From Arachis hypogaea (lineage: Eukaryota; Streptophyta; Magnoliopsida; Fabales; Fabaceae), in NCBI RefSeq assembly GCF_003086295.3, contig NC_092054.1, positions 20,967,592 to 21,031,591 on the forward strand: a stretch of DNA of 64,000 nt, in the 5' to 3' direction. Every line of letters starts with the position of its first letter. The stretch's first letter is position 1. Both the position numbers and the translations under genes were made by a program. Below, in pieces: positions 35,489-48,110 of the stretch. The notes beneath the pieces are model-generated. The model was not told where the DNA came from and did not search any database. It saw only the letters and a list, made by a program, of their open reading frames with translations.

Positions 35489-38261
35489 TGCTGAAGAGGA
35501 AGATTAAAATACAACGCTTCCCTTCTCCTTCTGCTTTTGTTTTGGAAATTAGGGTTTCCAATCCCAAACTCGAACCTAAAATAATTATAATTATAGAGTT
35601 CGAATTTCCTTTTTCTTTTTTCCAGAAATGAGAAATCCAATTGAAAATAAATACAGAATAATCTAATAATTGGAATTCTCTTTTTCCGGAAGGAATTGAC
35701 GTTAGCCCTAATTATTTTTTTTAAGTTACCTAGTTACTGTTGTGGTGGCTCCCAAATTGAAAATAGAAAAAGAGCGACTCAAAGAGAGGAAAAGTATTTT
35801 CTTTCCTATGAGAGGGAGGGGGTGGGGGGAAATGATTAATCCTTTGAAGAATTCAAAGATTAATTTTGGTGTTTGTATTGAGAGTATCTATCGAGGAGTA
35901 TACAGAGATTCTAATCCTAATAAGAGCGTAGAAAAGAGGGTGAAAAAAGAACCCTAAATAGATGAGAATTTACAAGAATTGGAGGACGGAGAGTCAAATA
36001 AGTTCGTAAGTTGGAAGTGAACGCAGAGAAAGAGAGAAAGAGAGAAAGAAGGGTTCCGTCTTAGAAGTACGCAGGATCTGTCATCTTGCTTGATTTTGTT
36101 GAGACTTGTTGGAATTGTTCAGCGGCCAGGGAATGGAAACTACGAAATGACGGAATTGCCCTTCGTTAATCTTGTGAATACCCTCAAACTAGTTCCGTTT
36201 AATTGCTGTCCCCTGAACCGGAAATTTATTTTTGGATAAGTTTGTTTAATTCTTTTGTTTCTTTAACGTTTAAATAACATAATTGTCCCTGATTTGGTTT
36301 TTAGGTTTGATTAACGGACGTAAAGTGGGGATGCTTCGTAGATTGATTTCATAGATATTTTATTTTTGGGTCCATGTTGGCCTTCTTAATGCAACACCAA
36401 TGAATCTAGACGTCATTCTGGGGGTGAAATAAAAAGCCTCCAAAAAGTAAAAGAACGATTTCTGTTTTTAAATGTTCCGAAATACTCTGTGTTCTAATAA
36501 TTTTAATATTTAATTTTAATTAATATATATTATATATATTTTTTATATTTAAAATCAACGTTAAAATTATTAGAATATTAATATATTATAAATAATACAT
36601 ATATTTATATATGAATATATGATGGTTAATTTAGGAACTAATTATGTTCATGGACGTAGCTTTTTAATGAAAAAATATATAAAAGCAAAATAGAAATAAA
36701 AGCTGAAAAAGGAGAGAAAAAAATTAAAAAACACAGAATATGCCTTCAAAAATTTCTATTTTTTCTAAATCTGTCTTTAAAATTTAAAAAAATTAAAAAC
36801 ACAAATTTTAGTAATAAAAAATATATAAATTTGTGAGGCTGTAGGCACAGGTAGTTATATAGATAGAAAACATAGAAATCTAACTACAAAGTACGTAATT
36901 TTTTCTACACAAATACAAAAATAATATCATAAAAAATGGAAATTCAACTTGGTATATATCTTACATAAACTAAAGTATACTTATGTGTTAATAAACACAA
37001 AAATCTAAACATTATGAGTTTTTATCTTATGTTTTCCTTCTAAAGTTTATGTGTTTATCGTCAAAAAGAAAAAAATAGAAAAAACAAAATTTTTGTATTC
37101 TTATCAACAAATGTATGTATTTTTCTTTAAAAAATCTATTTTTTTAGACATTTGTTATAAAAAATGTTGTTCCTAAAATTTTATAATAATAATAATAATA
37201 ATTATTATTATTATTATATAGAAATTTTATAAATCAAAAACACAAAATTCGTAAGTTGAAAATAGAATAGTTACACACAAATTTTTTGTATTTTTTATAA
37301 CTTAATCTAGTAATGATCATTTTTAGCTTAAAAAAATTTGAGGCAACAATATCTTATGTTTTAAGATTAGTAGTAGTCTAACTCAAATTTACTTTGAGGA
37401 GGTTTGTGACAATAATATTAAAATTTTTTATATCAGTTATGATATGAATCAAGCATAACCTGAGAAATTTAATAGAAACAATCTCTTATAGCATTATTTT
37501 TTAAAATTAAAATTAATTTTTTTCTTAAAATTTGAAATTTTTAAAATAAAAAATTAACTAATATTAACAAATTAAAATTAATTTCTTATATTTTTATAAT
37601 TAAATTTTTATACTGGTCTCTGAAATTCACAGTTTTTACCATTTTGTAAGAAATATTTTTCGTTGGTATTTAACAAGAAATTAGTGATGAATCAACGACA
37701 ACATTTAAAAATTGTTGCCAAATAATTAAACATGAAAAATCAGACGATTTAGTGAAGATCGGCGAAGACTTCATTATTTCTCACAAATTGAATTTTATAA
37801 CTAAAAAGATAGTGAAAAAAAAGTTTCTTGTTGATTTGTCACAAATAATTTAGCACGTAAAATTTTTTTCGCAGGCACACGAGGAATTCAACCAAAGAAA
37901 ATGAGAGACAAGTTATAGGATTCTATGGCTATTAAAAATTTTTTTTTAATGATAAAGCATAAAATGACGAATATCTAAACATCTATTTTTAGTGTAGCTA
38001 AATATAAAAAAAAAAAATTGCCGATAAAAGTAGTTTATCTTGTAGTATTATATTTATAAAATTTGCTATCTATTTTTAAAAGTTATGAGATTTATTTTTG
38101 AGAAAGATAATTTTCTTTTAAATCCATCTTAACTAATTTTATACCTTGTTGTTCACAAGCTATTAGTTTGACTAGCCCTAAAAATATCGGTTTTTCATAT
38201 TAAATTTATAATCACGATTCAAACTCTCAGTCTTATATACATATTTGAGTTATTTTAATTA
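35489..38261. other. RSH 5' flank and AT-rich intergenic DNA
   Basis: The RSH promoter and 5' UTR are expected in roughly 35489-36100 (minus strand); AG-rich GAAAGAGAGAAAGAGAG at about 36025-36050 would be a CT-rich leader on the gene strand. 36480-37260 is very AT-rich with small foldbacks: CTAATAATTTTAA near 36493 against a reverse copy near 36575, and (ATA)n/(TTA)n at 37183-37217. No gene was recognised. Confidence 0.5.
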
Positions 38262-38721
38262 GGGTTAACTACGATTTTGGTTCTTAAGGTATATGTCAAA
38301 AAAAATTTTTGTTCTCAAATTTTTTATGCATACAAAATTGTCCCTAATATTTAACTTAATTTTAAAATCGTCCTTTTTACTTAAATCTTAAAAATTTATT
38401 ACCAAATGACTCCTAACAAAAAAATATATAAAATAAAAAAAGAAAAAAAGAGAGAAAGAGAACGGACGAGAGGGAGAAAAGGAATCACAGGGAAGGGAAG
38501 GAAAGAAGAAGAAGGAAAAAGGGAAAAAGAAGGGAAAGAAAGGAAGAGGGAAAAGGGAGGACGGCACCGGCGAGGCTTGGAGCCGTCATCGCCGTCGGAA
38601 ATCAGAAACAGAGGGAGAGAGAGCTCGCGAGAGAGAGAGAGGAGACATGAGATAGTGACGCACTAAAGAGTGGAGGAGGAAGGAGGTGTTGTCTCACGTT
38701 TTGCCACCGTCGAGGAGCTCG

Positions 38722-38808
<87 letters not shown>

Positions 38809-39417
38809 GTCTCGTCGTCGTCGCACTCCGCCACTGCCGCCGCTGCTACTGGCCTTGTCGCTGCTTCGCGTCCTCGCCGTTGGTCCTCCCTAGGGTTCCG
38901 ATTCTGCTTCTAATTTGTTAATTTTGTTAATTACATTGTTGATTTGTTGATTTTGTTTGTTTCTGATTCTGATTCTATTAATGTTGTTGGCTCTGATTCT
39001 ATTCTGGTTCCATTGTTCTTCTGCTTCTGTTTTTTCTATTCCTTATTTTGATTCTGATTTTATTATTGTTACGCTTCTGATTCTGTTTCTTTTGATTCTG
39101 CTTCTGCTTCTGATTGTGATTTTATTTTTTCACTTTTATTTTTGCTTTTATTTCTGATTCTGTTTATTATGTTTATTACATTGGTTCTACTTCTCCTTTT
39201 TCATTGTTGTTGTGCTTTTGCTTCTGATTCTGCTTCTGATGCTGTGATGGAGAAGAAAAAAAGAAGAATAGAAACTGATTATTTTAGTGAATAAAACGAT
39301 ATTTTAGTCCGAATGACGATTTTAAAACTAAATTAAACCTTAGTAACGATTTTATATAAAAAAAAGTTGGAAATTATTTTTGACATATACCTTAAGAATT
39401 AAAATCATATTTAACCC
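38262..39417. mobile_element. MULE-type foldback element carrying GC-rich insert
   Basis: Flanks TTTTAATTA (38253-38261) and TTTCAATTA (39418-39426) agree at 8 of 9 bases, the duplication length of Mutator-like elements. Ends read GGGTTAACTACGATTTTGGT and, on the other strand, GGGTTAAATATGATTTTAAT, then share TTCTTAAGGTATATGTC. The arms extend about 140 bp with mismatches. The interior holds purine-rich DNA, a GC-rich stretch (38560-38720, 38810-38900) and a long (AG)n run, with no transposase. Confidence 0.85.
38728..38806. repeat. (AG)n microsatellite
   Basis: An almost perfect AG dinucleotide run of about 80 bp lies inside the MULE-type element. Long Arg/Glu or Ser/Leu reading frames here are artefacts of the repeat. 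Confidence 0.95.
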
Positions 39418-39426
39418 TTTCAATTA

Positions 39427-39944
39427 GCATCAAAGTTATTTTTTCTAAGAGTTTAAGCTTCCTAATGTTTACAAAGATAACGATCCATGAAGCCAAAATC
39501 ATTAAATCAAAATTCTAAAAGGGATTTCACTCAATGACCTGTATATTTTAAATAGTGATATTCATATTAGCGAGAATAAATGAAGCTCCTCATTGAGTTT
39601 ATAATTTCTGATAGATGCTAATTAACCAGATTAAAGTTTAGCTTAACTTAAAAGATAAATACTTACATATATATACTGATATGTGCTATGAGTAATACAG
39701 ATCAAAATCACACTAATTTAAATTGAATTTTATTTTTAAAAAAATTATATTTATTGAATCAGATTTTGAATCTATTTTTTAATATCAAATAAATTTAATT
39801 CAAATTATAAAATATATGATATAATAATAATATTATTTTATTATTAAATTTAAATTTTATATATAATTATTTAATTTATTATATATTTTTATTTTATTCA
39901 TATATTATTATTATTTAGTGAATATCTTGTTAATATAAATCATA
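39427..39944. other. AT-rich intergenic DNA
   Basis: No gene, repeat array or transposon end was recognised. It is strongly AT-rich (TTTATTATTAAATTT-like). Confidence 0.5.
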
Positions 39945-39953
39945 TTTATTTAT

Positions 39954-42018
39954 GAGTAAATATTATTATTGCTCCTTAATTATTTGTTTAAAAGACAGCG
40001 TGCTCTTTTACCATTCAAAAATTCTTAACTGATTTTTAACGATTTAAATAATTGTTCTAAACGATCCATATTATTGGACTAAGTAACTCCTATTACTAGA
40101 TTAAGCGGCCCTGACACATTAGTTATTCACCGTTTATAAAAATTGCTTAGACCAATTATTTCAATTATTGAAGACCGATTAAAAAATTTTAAATGAATAA
40201 ATGACCATTTGTACCAATGAGAGATGAAAACGCTGACATTTGTATCCATGAAAGCTCGAAACTAATCTTGTACCCAAGATAGATGCTGTTCGTGTGACAA
40301 AAGTGCCCTAACTTGGATCTGAGCTTGGTTCGTGGGTTTCCGAACCTACGTGGCACTCCCCCCCCCCCCAAAGCCATATCTGAGCCAACCATTCACCATC
40401 ATCTTCTTCATCTTCTTCACCATCATCCCCATCCATCACTGCCTCTTCCCAGCCACCATAACCTCCATCACCATCACCTCAGCACCGCCACAGCCACCTC
40501 CCTTCACCACAACCTCCGGCGACAACCCACACTGCTGCGCCCCTTTCTCTTCTTCTTCCCCTCTTCTCACCTCCGCTGAGCCCAGAAACCACAGCGCCAG
40601 CTCCTCCTCTCCACCAAAGCCCAGAGCGGCAGCGGCTACCTTCTCCATTCCTGGGTTTCTTCTCGTCTGCCACCAAACAGCCGCGACACCCAACCTTCTC
40701 CGCAGCGGCGTTCCAACCCGTCACCACTCCCCTGTCCGAACCCTAGCTCCGCCAACCATCACCGTCGGCCTCTACGAGCCACCACAACCCTCTTACCTTT
40801 TCTCCCCTTTGCGTGTTCTCTGTCTTCCTCAACCACACCAACAAACCGGCCACCTTCTCCTCCCTCTCTCTCACTGGCTGAACCGCCGCACCGTCAACGA
40901 GCCACAGCGACACCGACGATGAGCCCCTTTCCCCCTTTCTTCTTCCTTCTCTGTCATCCCGTCTCACCATCGCGACCCAGCCTAGCACCGTCGCGATTCC
41001 AGCCCCGTTTTCCGTTCTCCCATGGAACGATCAGAACAGGGTGCAGCCCCTGTGTCTTCCATCCCCTCTGTTTTCCCCTGTTTCATGGCTGCGTTCACTC
41101 TCCGCTGCTGCAATTGAAGCAGTGCCACTACCAAGCCGCCGCTTCTGCCCCGGCCAATTCAGCCATCATCTTCCCTTCACCTGTTTATTCTCTGCTTCCT
41201 AGGTTCCCATTTTCATTTGTTGAGTTCTGTTTCTTTCATTGTATTGCTTTTAGTTCATTTTGCTTAATTTGGTTAGTTAGAAATGCATGTTAGTTGCTTA
41301 GGTTGTTAGATAATCTAAGCTGGATAGTGGATTTAGGTTTGTTTTTATTCATGCTGCTGTTTGAAAATTTTGATGTTTTGATTCATGCTGCTGTTTGAAA
41401 ATTTTGGCTTGTCTGATGCTACTGGGAGCTTTGGGGGAGGTAGGGTTCGGACATGGGAGTGGTGACGGGTTGGAATGCCGTAAGGACGCTGCGGAGAAGG
41501 TTGGGTGTCGCGGCTGTTTGGTGGAGAGGAGGAGCTGACGCTGTGGTTTCTGGGCTCAGCGGAGGTGAGAATAGGGGAATAAGAAGAGAAAGGGGCGCGG
41601 CGGTGTGGGTTGTCGCCAGAGGTTGTGGTGAAGGGAGGTGGCTGTGGCGGTGCTGAGGTGATGGTGATGGAGGTTATGGTGGCTGGGAAGAGACAGTGAT
41701 GGATGGGGATGATGGTGAAGAAGATGAAGATGATGATGGTGAATGGTTGGCTCAGATATGGCTTTTGGAGGGGGAGGGGGGTTGGGAGTGCCACGTAGGT
41801 TCGAAAACCCACGAACCAAGCTCAGATCCAAGTCAGGACACTTTTGTCACACGGACAGCATCTATCATGAGTACAAGATTAGTTTCGAGCTTTCATGGAT
41901 ACAAATATTAGCGTTTTCATCTCTCATGGGTACAAATGGTCATTTATTTAATTTTAAATTGTAGAAGAATGTTTTGTCCTTTAAACAAATAATCAATGAC
42001 CGAATAGAGTACTTATTT
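39954..42018. mobile_element. Possible small outer MULE/MITE hosting the 40195-41949 element
   Basis: An outer inverted repeat is visible: TTAATTATTTGTTTAAAAGACA on the left matches, on the other strand, TGATTATTTGTTTAAAGGACA on the right. TTTATTTAT occurs at 39945-39953 and 42019-42027. Removing the inner element leaves only about 300 bp, like a MITE. The duplication is AT-only and could be chance. Confidence 0.45.
40195..41949. mobile_element. MULE with ~550-bp inverted arms
   Basis: AATTTTAAAT flanks both sides (40185-40194, 41950-41959). Ends read GAATAAATGACCATTTGTAC and, on the other strand, AAATAAATGACCATTTGTAC. The arms (about 40195-40745 and 41430-41949) remain closely similar throughout, so both strands show the same His/Pro-rich pseudo-reading frames. 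The loop (40745-41430) is CT-rich then AT-rich, with no transposase. A transcript could fold into a very long hairpin. Confidence 0.87.
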
Positions 42019-42027
42019 TTTATTTAT

Positions 42028-42848
42028 TTCATCAACCTAAATTTACTTTTAGTTTTTAATAGTAAAATTTTTTTTTTTGAATAACTGAATAACTTATTCA
42101 ATTAAACCGCAATTGGTTGAATTAGATTGAATTTAAAAATTAAACTAAATATTTAATTGAAAGTATAATAAATTATATACTTTGCATTACATTAATTTTT
42201 TTTTTTCAAAAACTAATTCAAATCACACTGCAAAGATGTCCTATATGCTGGTTATGATAAAATTATAGTCTGTGATACTACTTAAAAATTTCTGAAATAG
42301 AATATGCTCAATAAAAAAAACTGATTAAGTCAAATAAACTAAGGTCAACGTGCTGAATCATAAATAACGGGATGAAAATAAGAAAGAAGAAAACACAAAT
42401 TTTGTTATTTGATTATACTTTATACGGTTAACAGATAGCATTATCAAATGGTACTGCAGTATAATATATTTTGATTAAACAATTATTTCTTACATAAAAA
42501 GTACTTTTAAAAGAACAATAATACTAAATTTATATGTGATTTTGAACTAAATCCTTAACAAAAGTATATGTCAAAATTAAACAACATAAAATTTGGTAAA
42601 TTAGAAGGTGGGATTTAATTAAATTTGATAGAAAATTATAACCAAGAGTACTAAATTTTAACAATAAATTTAATTTTTTTATTAAAAAATTATAGCTAAA
42701 GAGTGTTAAAATAATGTAATTTTAAATTATATAAATTTATATTTTTTTAGTAATTTTTCTCTAAACGTAATTTTAAATAATGAAATTCAAACAACATTCA
42801 TTTTATTATAATATATTTTGATACAAAATTATCAAATATAAATTACAT
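42028..42848. other. AT-rich intergenic DNA
   Basis: No coding region or clear repeat was seen. It is over 75 % A+T by eye, with short poly-A and poly-T tracts. Confidence 0.5.
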
Positions 42849-42857
42849 TAATACTAA

Positions 42858-43329
42858 GGGGATGCTCTCATAAAGACGCGTAAAACGTCTTTTTGTAAAG
42901 ACGTTTACGTGTCACATTATTATTGGACGTATTAACGAATTAGTTATTTTTAAATTTCTTAACAAATTTGAATAAAACCGCTTTTTTTCTTACAATAACA
43001 ATAAATTCAATTTTTTTAGGAATTTAATTATATTTTTAAATTTTTAGGGATTTAAATGTCTGTAAAACAAAAAGTTAGGGATATATTTTTTTTATAAAAA
43101 AATTTAAAAATATTCGGTTTAGATTGTGTAATTCGATGGATCAAATCGGGTCTAATAATTATAATACAGACCATTAGATTTATTATTGTTACTATAATAA
43201 ATCGATTTTGTTTTAGTTTATTAAAAAATAAATTATTAACCGATTTAATAAAGATGTCCAATAATAAAATGACACATATAAACGTCTTTAAAAAAATACA
43301 TTTTAAGTGTGTTTATTAAAGTGGTCTCC
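42858..43329. mobile_element. MULE-type MITE, 472 bp
   Basis: Perfect 9-bp duplication TAATACTAA (42849-42857, 43330-43338). Ends GGGGATGCTCTCATAAAGAC and, on the other strand, GGAGACCACTTTAATAAACA. The arms share AAAGACGTTTA, GTGTCA and TTATTATTGGAC further in. Short AT-rich interior, no coding capacity. Confidence 0.85.
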
Positions 43330-43338
43330 TAATACTAA

Positions 43339-44440
43339 TTCACTTCTTATCAAAATTAAGTTTATAAAATTAATTAGAGAGTGTTAGGTAAACAATGACT
43401 ATTTTAAACAATATGAACAACCACCAATCAAATAAAAATACACTACATCCTAATTTAATACTATTAATTAAATTTAAGATTAATTAATTCTTTTAACTCT
43501 ATTAATTCACATTATTTACACATTATTCAAAAATATTATTAATTACCTAAATACACATTATTCACATTAACTCTAATTCAAATAGACACTAAATAATTGG
43601 ACAGATTAATAAACACAAGTTCAAAAACATCACGTGGCCATTAATGGAGAAAATAAATAATTAAATATATGAGCATATTTATTGTCAACGGCTCTACCTA
43701 ATACGTGAAATGAAGATTTTTGTAGTGGCAATAATGGAAATATGAAAACTACGCTAATTGAAGTCAATTACGGTTGCTAAATGCTGATCCTCAGCCTCAT
43801 CTAGAAGGTGCTTATAAGTTATAACTAGTAAACACTTTCTAGCCAGTTTCCTTTGCTTTGAGGAGTAGTACTATTTGTATTTGAGGACCACAGCACTGAC
43901 CCAAACCCAACCCAACCCTCAAACCAAACCTTTATTTGCCACTACTACTAACTCCCAGTGTTTTTTTGTGTCAGATTCAGTTGCGTGTCGGCAAGTTTAG
44001 TGAGACACGTGTTCCATGACGGCTTGAAATTGAAACTTGCGTTTCCCCAATTAATGAATCTTCCTCAGTATTCTTCAAGGTTCTGGCTCGTGCGTGCTTG
44101 TGTCGTGTGTGGTTGTGGAGTGTGGACTCGAAGCGAAGCGAAGGGTAGTAGGGTACTTTGGTCTTTGGCACATTCGTTCCACGTGCTACTATGTGGCTCG
44201 GTCGGTCTCAGTTGGCATTTGCTTTCGCATCTCAGCCCCGAGTCTGCTTCGGACTCTTTCACCAGTCACGGGAGCTGATGGTGTCGTTTTGTACGTTTCG
44301 TGAGGTGGTTACCATTTTGACTTTCAATGATTATCGGTAGATTTTGCTTTGTTTCAACGTTTGAAAGGTTGAAAACCGAAGAGCAAGAGCCTATGGTTTC
44401 TTTTTCGTTTTTATTTATTTATTAATAAAGATAGTTTTAT
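43339..44440. other. Intergenic DNA with a moderately GC-rich island
   Basis: 43339-43850 is AT-rich with nothing recognised. 43860-44340 is of near-coding composition with open frames on both strands (for example plus 43958-44278), but no frame shows a domain I know, and there is no convincing start or splice context. It could be a captured or decayed exon. Confidence 0.4.
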
Positions 44441-44443
44441 GAT

Positions 44444-44537
44444 GAAAAAAAGAAAAAAGAAAAAAGAAAAAAGAAAAAAGAAAAAAGAAAACAGAAAAAG
44501 GAAAAAAGAAAAAAGAAAAAAGAAAAAAGAAAAAAGA
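44444..44537. repeat. (GAAAAAA)n heptamer tandem repeat
   Basis: About 13 units of GAAAAAA with two variant units (GAAAACA, GAAAAAG). The unit length equals that of the plant telomere repeat but the sequence does not match TTTAGGG. Confidence 0.9.
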
Positions 44538-44789
44538 ATGAGGGTTTAAACGAGACACTTTATAGTTTATACTAAGATTGCGTTTGGTTAGTGTAGTGTA
44601 TAGTATACCAAAGGAGATAGTCACTCAGTCACACATAAATAAAAAAAGACATAAACGTAAAATATATTTTAGAATTATTTAGATAAAAATGTTTAAAATG
44701 TTATTTTTTAAAGATATTTTTAATAATTAAAATTTAATATATATAATCAATTAAATGGTATTATTTTTGTCAAAATTAAGTTAAATAAG

Positions 44790-44880
44790 CCAAGAAACAA
44801 TACCTCAAATGGTATAGTCTTCCCATACTCAATTAAGAGGTTGCGGGTTCGAGTTTCCATATTTTCGATAAAAAAAATTA
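44790..44880 (+). mobile_element. Possible tRNA-derived SINE remnant
   Basis: TCAAATGGTATAGTC resembles box A and GGTTCGAGTTT (44846-44856) box B, spaced about 32 bp apart; an A-run follows at about 44870. No duplication was found. It ends 33 bp before the MULE at 44913. Confidence 0.4.
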
Positions 44881-45776
44881 AGCCAAACAAATTATTTTGA
44901 CCGAAAAAATGGGAGTAATTAGCCATTTCTGACCATGAAAGATTGAGACGCTGACAATACTAACCATGACTAATTTAAATTAACTTTATAACCATGAAAG
45001 ATTTGCTCCGTTTGACATTTCTAACTAAACATCAATTTTTTAAATTTGCCGTTAGTAAGGCTTCTTACGTGGCTGTTTATTATCCAAGGTGTCATTATTT
45101 TATTTTAATTTAATAATAAAATAATATGTTACTAAACTAATTACCTAATCAGTCATCAGAGTCTCTTGGAGTCTTGGTACCAAATTGAAACACCAAGGGT
45201 TTGCGCGCAGATGCTCCGGTTCTTCATCAATGGTGATATCGACTCTCCTCTAACCCAGCAGATGTTGTCGCTCTTCACCGGCTTTCATCATCTGTGAGCG
45301 TTGCAAGTGTACTCGCCGTCGTGGAAGTCCTCTGTGTTGTGCATTCAGAGCTTGTACGTTCCTGTCTGAGTCGTTGTTATCGCGTTAACGTGCCCTCAAA
45401 GTACTCGCCGTCACATTCCCGTCGTCACCCTCATTGCTTGTGTTCCGGTTGGTGCCTGCTTCTACTCTTTCTTTTTCCATTATTATTTTCGGTTTTTATC
45501 CCATTTCAATAAAATTAGAATGAATTAATGATTTTCTAGCTCCTAAAGGTGTTGTGTTTCGTAACTATGATTAGCCTCTTTGGCATTAACATGATTATAA
45601 TGAAGTGCTTTCTATTTATTAGAAAACATGTATGCATAAGATATGTATATGCTTTATAAGATTGTATGATTTTTTGGTGTTGTGTAGCTGGAATATATTT
45701 ATATGATTGTATTGTATGTTGGTATAATAATGTATGGCTGTGACATATTTGAGTTATGCTGGATATTGTAGGGTCT

Positions 45777-47333
45777 TATTCCTGCTCTACAGAAAATTAT
45801 GTCAGAATCACATCATAGATTTTGTTCTAGGCATATATGGCAGAATTTTGCTAAAAAATGAAATGGTCTTAACTTCAAAGGAGTATTGTTCAACTGTGCA
45901 AAAGCTATGACCCCCAGGAATTCGATGCTTCCATGGATAGAGTTAAGAGGATGAACCCTCACGCATGTGAATATCATAGGCGAATTGAACCTTGTCAATG
46001 GAGTCGATCACATTTTAGCAAGTGGCCGAAGAGTGATAACATCACAAACAACAATGTCGAGGTGTTCAACAGTTGCATAAAAAAGATGAGGAAAAAGTCA
46101 ATTATCACCATGCCAGAAGAGATTAGGTGTTACATTATGCGCATCTTGGCTAGGAACAAGAAGGCACTGGTAGGGTATATGGGCAGGATTACTCCGGTTC
46201 CACAGAGTCGATTGGAAGTCGAAAAGAGGTATAGCAATCATTGGAGGCCTTTCCCAATGGGTGATTTAGCTGGTAACATATTTGAGATTCAATGCTTGTC
46301 GATTAAGGTCAGCGTAGACTTGGGCAAGAAAATTTGTAGTTGCAGATTTTGGCAATTAAATGGTCTTCCCTGTCGACATGCTTGTGCTGCTCTAGCATAT
46401 CAGAATAGAAGACCCGAGGAATATGCGAACAATTGGCTCACTGTTGGAGCATACAACAAAAGATATGAGTTCCTAGTTCAACTTGTTCCTAGCAAGGAGT
46501 TTTGGGAAAAGCATGGGTATACAAACATTTTGCCTCCAGCATACAAGAGGTCGGGCAGAAGACCAACAGTGAAGAGAAACAAAATGAATGATGCACCAGA
46601 GCCACAACCAGATCCTCACAGAGTCAAGTAAAAATATGGACAAATAGTTTGCAAATATTGTCTTATTGTATAATTGTTTACAATTAGTGTCATTTTGATA
46701 CCATATTATATTTGTATCCTCACTTGTTTCTTACTTCTTTAGGCTGGACATAATAGTAGAACATGTCAAAAAAAGAAGGATGACATGGCTGCAGCCGAAG
46801 AAGCAGGACCATCAACAGTCCCAAATGCAGCACCGACAGCAGTCCTAGATAAAGCACCGGCAGCACTAGCTGCACCTGTTGCAGTGCCATCTATGGTGAT
46901 TCCGACAATAAAATAGTTATATCTGTTAATGTAATTATTTTTCTCAATTTTTAATTGTTAATGCAATTATTTCCTCTCTAACCAGGTGATACCGAACCCT
47001 GATTCACTTATTCCTCCTCAAGCCAACCAACCTCCAATTCAACCAGCACCTATAAGACCACCACCAATCAGACCTTCAATGCAAAATATTCCCTCCGGTA
47101 GCAAGAGACCAGCCAAAAGGAAGAATACCAAGAGGCCTCCTCCAACTCTGTTCAACAACATGAGACCTTCTTCAATAAGCAACCTCTCAAGTAGGCCTAT
47201 TGTTAGCCAAGAAATCATGCATGGTGCTAGTGCTGGAACATCTACCAGATTCATGTAATTTATGCCGACTCCAAGACTTGGAGCACCAACAACTGGACTC
47301 TCTAGTGGCAGTAGCAATTCCACACCTAGTTAG
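45777..47333 (+). pseudogene. MuDR-type transposase, C-terminal remnant
   Basis: The main open piece is 45933-46631: NNNVEVFNSCIKKMRKKSI, then the SWIM zinc finger CSCRFWQLNGLPCRHACAAL (CxC...CxH) and EYANNWLTVGAYNKRYE. Upstream (45800-45925) the same protein is readable out of frame (HHRFCSRHIWQNFAKK) with a stop and a frameshift near 45910. Downstream, a CCHC knuckle is split between CKYC (about 46650) and GHNSRTC (about 46745) by a probable intron, after a TAA at 46629. A proline/serine-rich tail ends at about 47333. The DDE catalytic part is absent. Confidence 0.88.
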
Positions 47334-48110
47334 GGACTAAGATTGATTAGATTAAGGAACTGTTGTTGTAGTATTTAGATATGCCTGTTACATAGACCAT
47401 GTGCACTTCAATCTTTTTGGGAACTTAGTTATAGTGTTTTGGTTTAGAGTTACATTGACCATGGTTTGTTTTATTACTTAATTCTCATGAAACAACTATG
47501 ATGAATTAGCATGAACTTATATGTCTGCTATGTTAATGGGAGATGATTACATATTTGGTATTGTCCCACATTGATTTGGTATAAGAATTTTTATTTAGTA
47601 ATTGTCACCATTCATATATATTGCTATGTCAAGGTTAAATTAGAGTTTGTGATTTGAAATATAAGCAACTATGTTAAATTTCAAATATCTAAAGGTTATT
47701 TTTGTCAAATTTTCATTCATTTGATTCACAAATTTTTATTAACTGTTAATTGTCACAACTTATATACTGTTATATCAAAGTTAAATCAGTGTTTGTGATA
47801 TGAAATATAACCAATTAGGTTAAATTTCGAACTTTTTAGTGGTTATTTTTGTCAAATTCTCAATTTTTCGTGGTTAGATATGTCAACAAATATATTCTTA
47901 TCAGGTTACTTTTGTCAAAAAAAAATTTTAACAAACCAAAAATTGGTTCAACGCCACATTCCCTTTCCCATTCAAATTCAATATCAACACAGGAAAAGAA
48001 TATAATCAAATTAAACCTCAATTCTACATTTTAAATGTTAGAAACAGGATTGAAAGGGAAGCACAACACAAGTCCTATAACAATTGACAAAATTCATATC
48101 TTAATTTCTA
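47334..48110. other. 3' part of the MULE, no gene
   Basis: AT-rich, with a repeated segment: GTTAAATTAGAGTTTGTGAT (about 47633) recurs slightly changed at about 47780, followed by a similar block ending GGTTATTTTTGTCAAATT. This is an internal direct duplication of about 140 bp. No coding region was recognised. Confidence 0.5.

Noticed and set aside
37590..38050. CACTA transposon end (TTTATCTTGTAGTA near 38035)
   Set aside because: The terminal CACTACAAG partner and a 3-bp duplication were not found.
38602..38921. Long Arg/Glu and Ser/Leu reading frames
   Set aside because: They are created by the (AG)n microsatellite in every frame.
40313..41831. His/Pro-rich ORFs on both strands
   Set aside because: They are mirror copies in the two arms of a foldback transposon and show no domain.
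43958..44340. Overlapping ORFs of up to 106 codons on both strands
   Set aside because: Open on several frames at once because of local composition; no known motif.
44444..44537. Interstitial telomere repeat
   Set aside because: Seven-base unit, but GAAAAAA rather than TTTAGGG/CCCTAAA.
44790..44880. A tRNA gene
   Set aside because: Box A/B-like text is present but no acceptor stem or cloverleaf can be drawn; a SINE remnant fits better.
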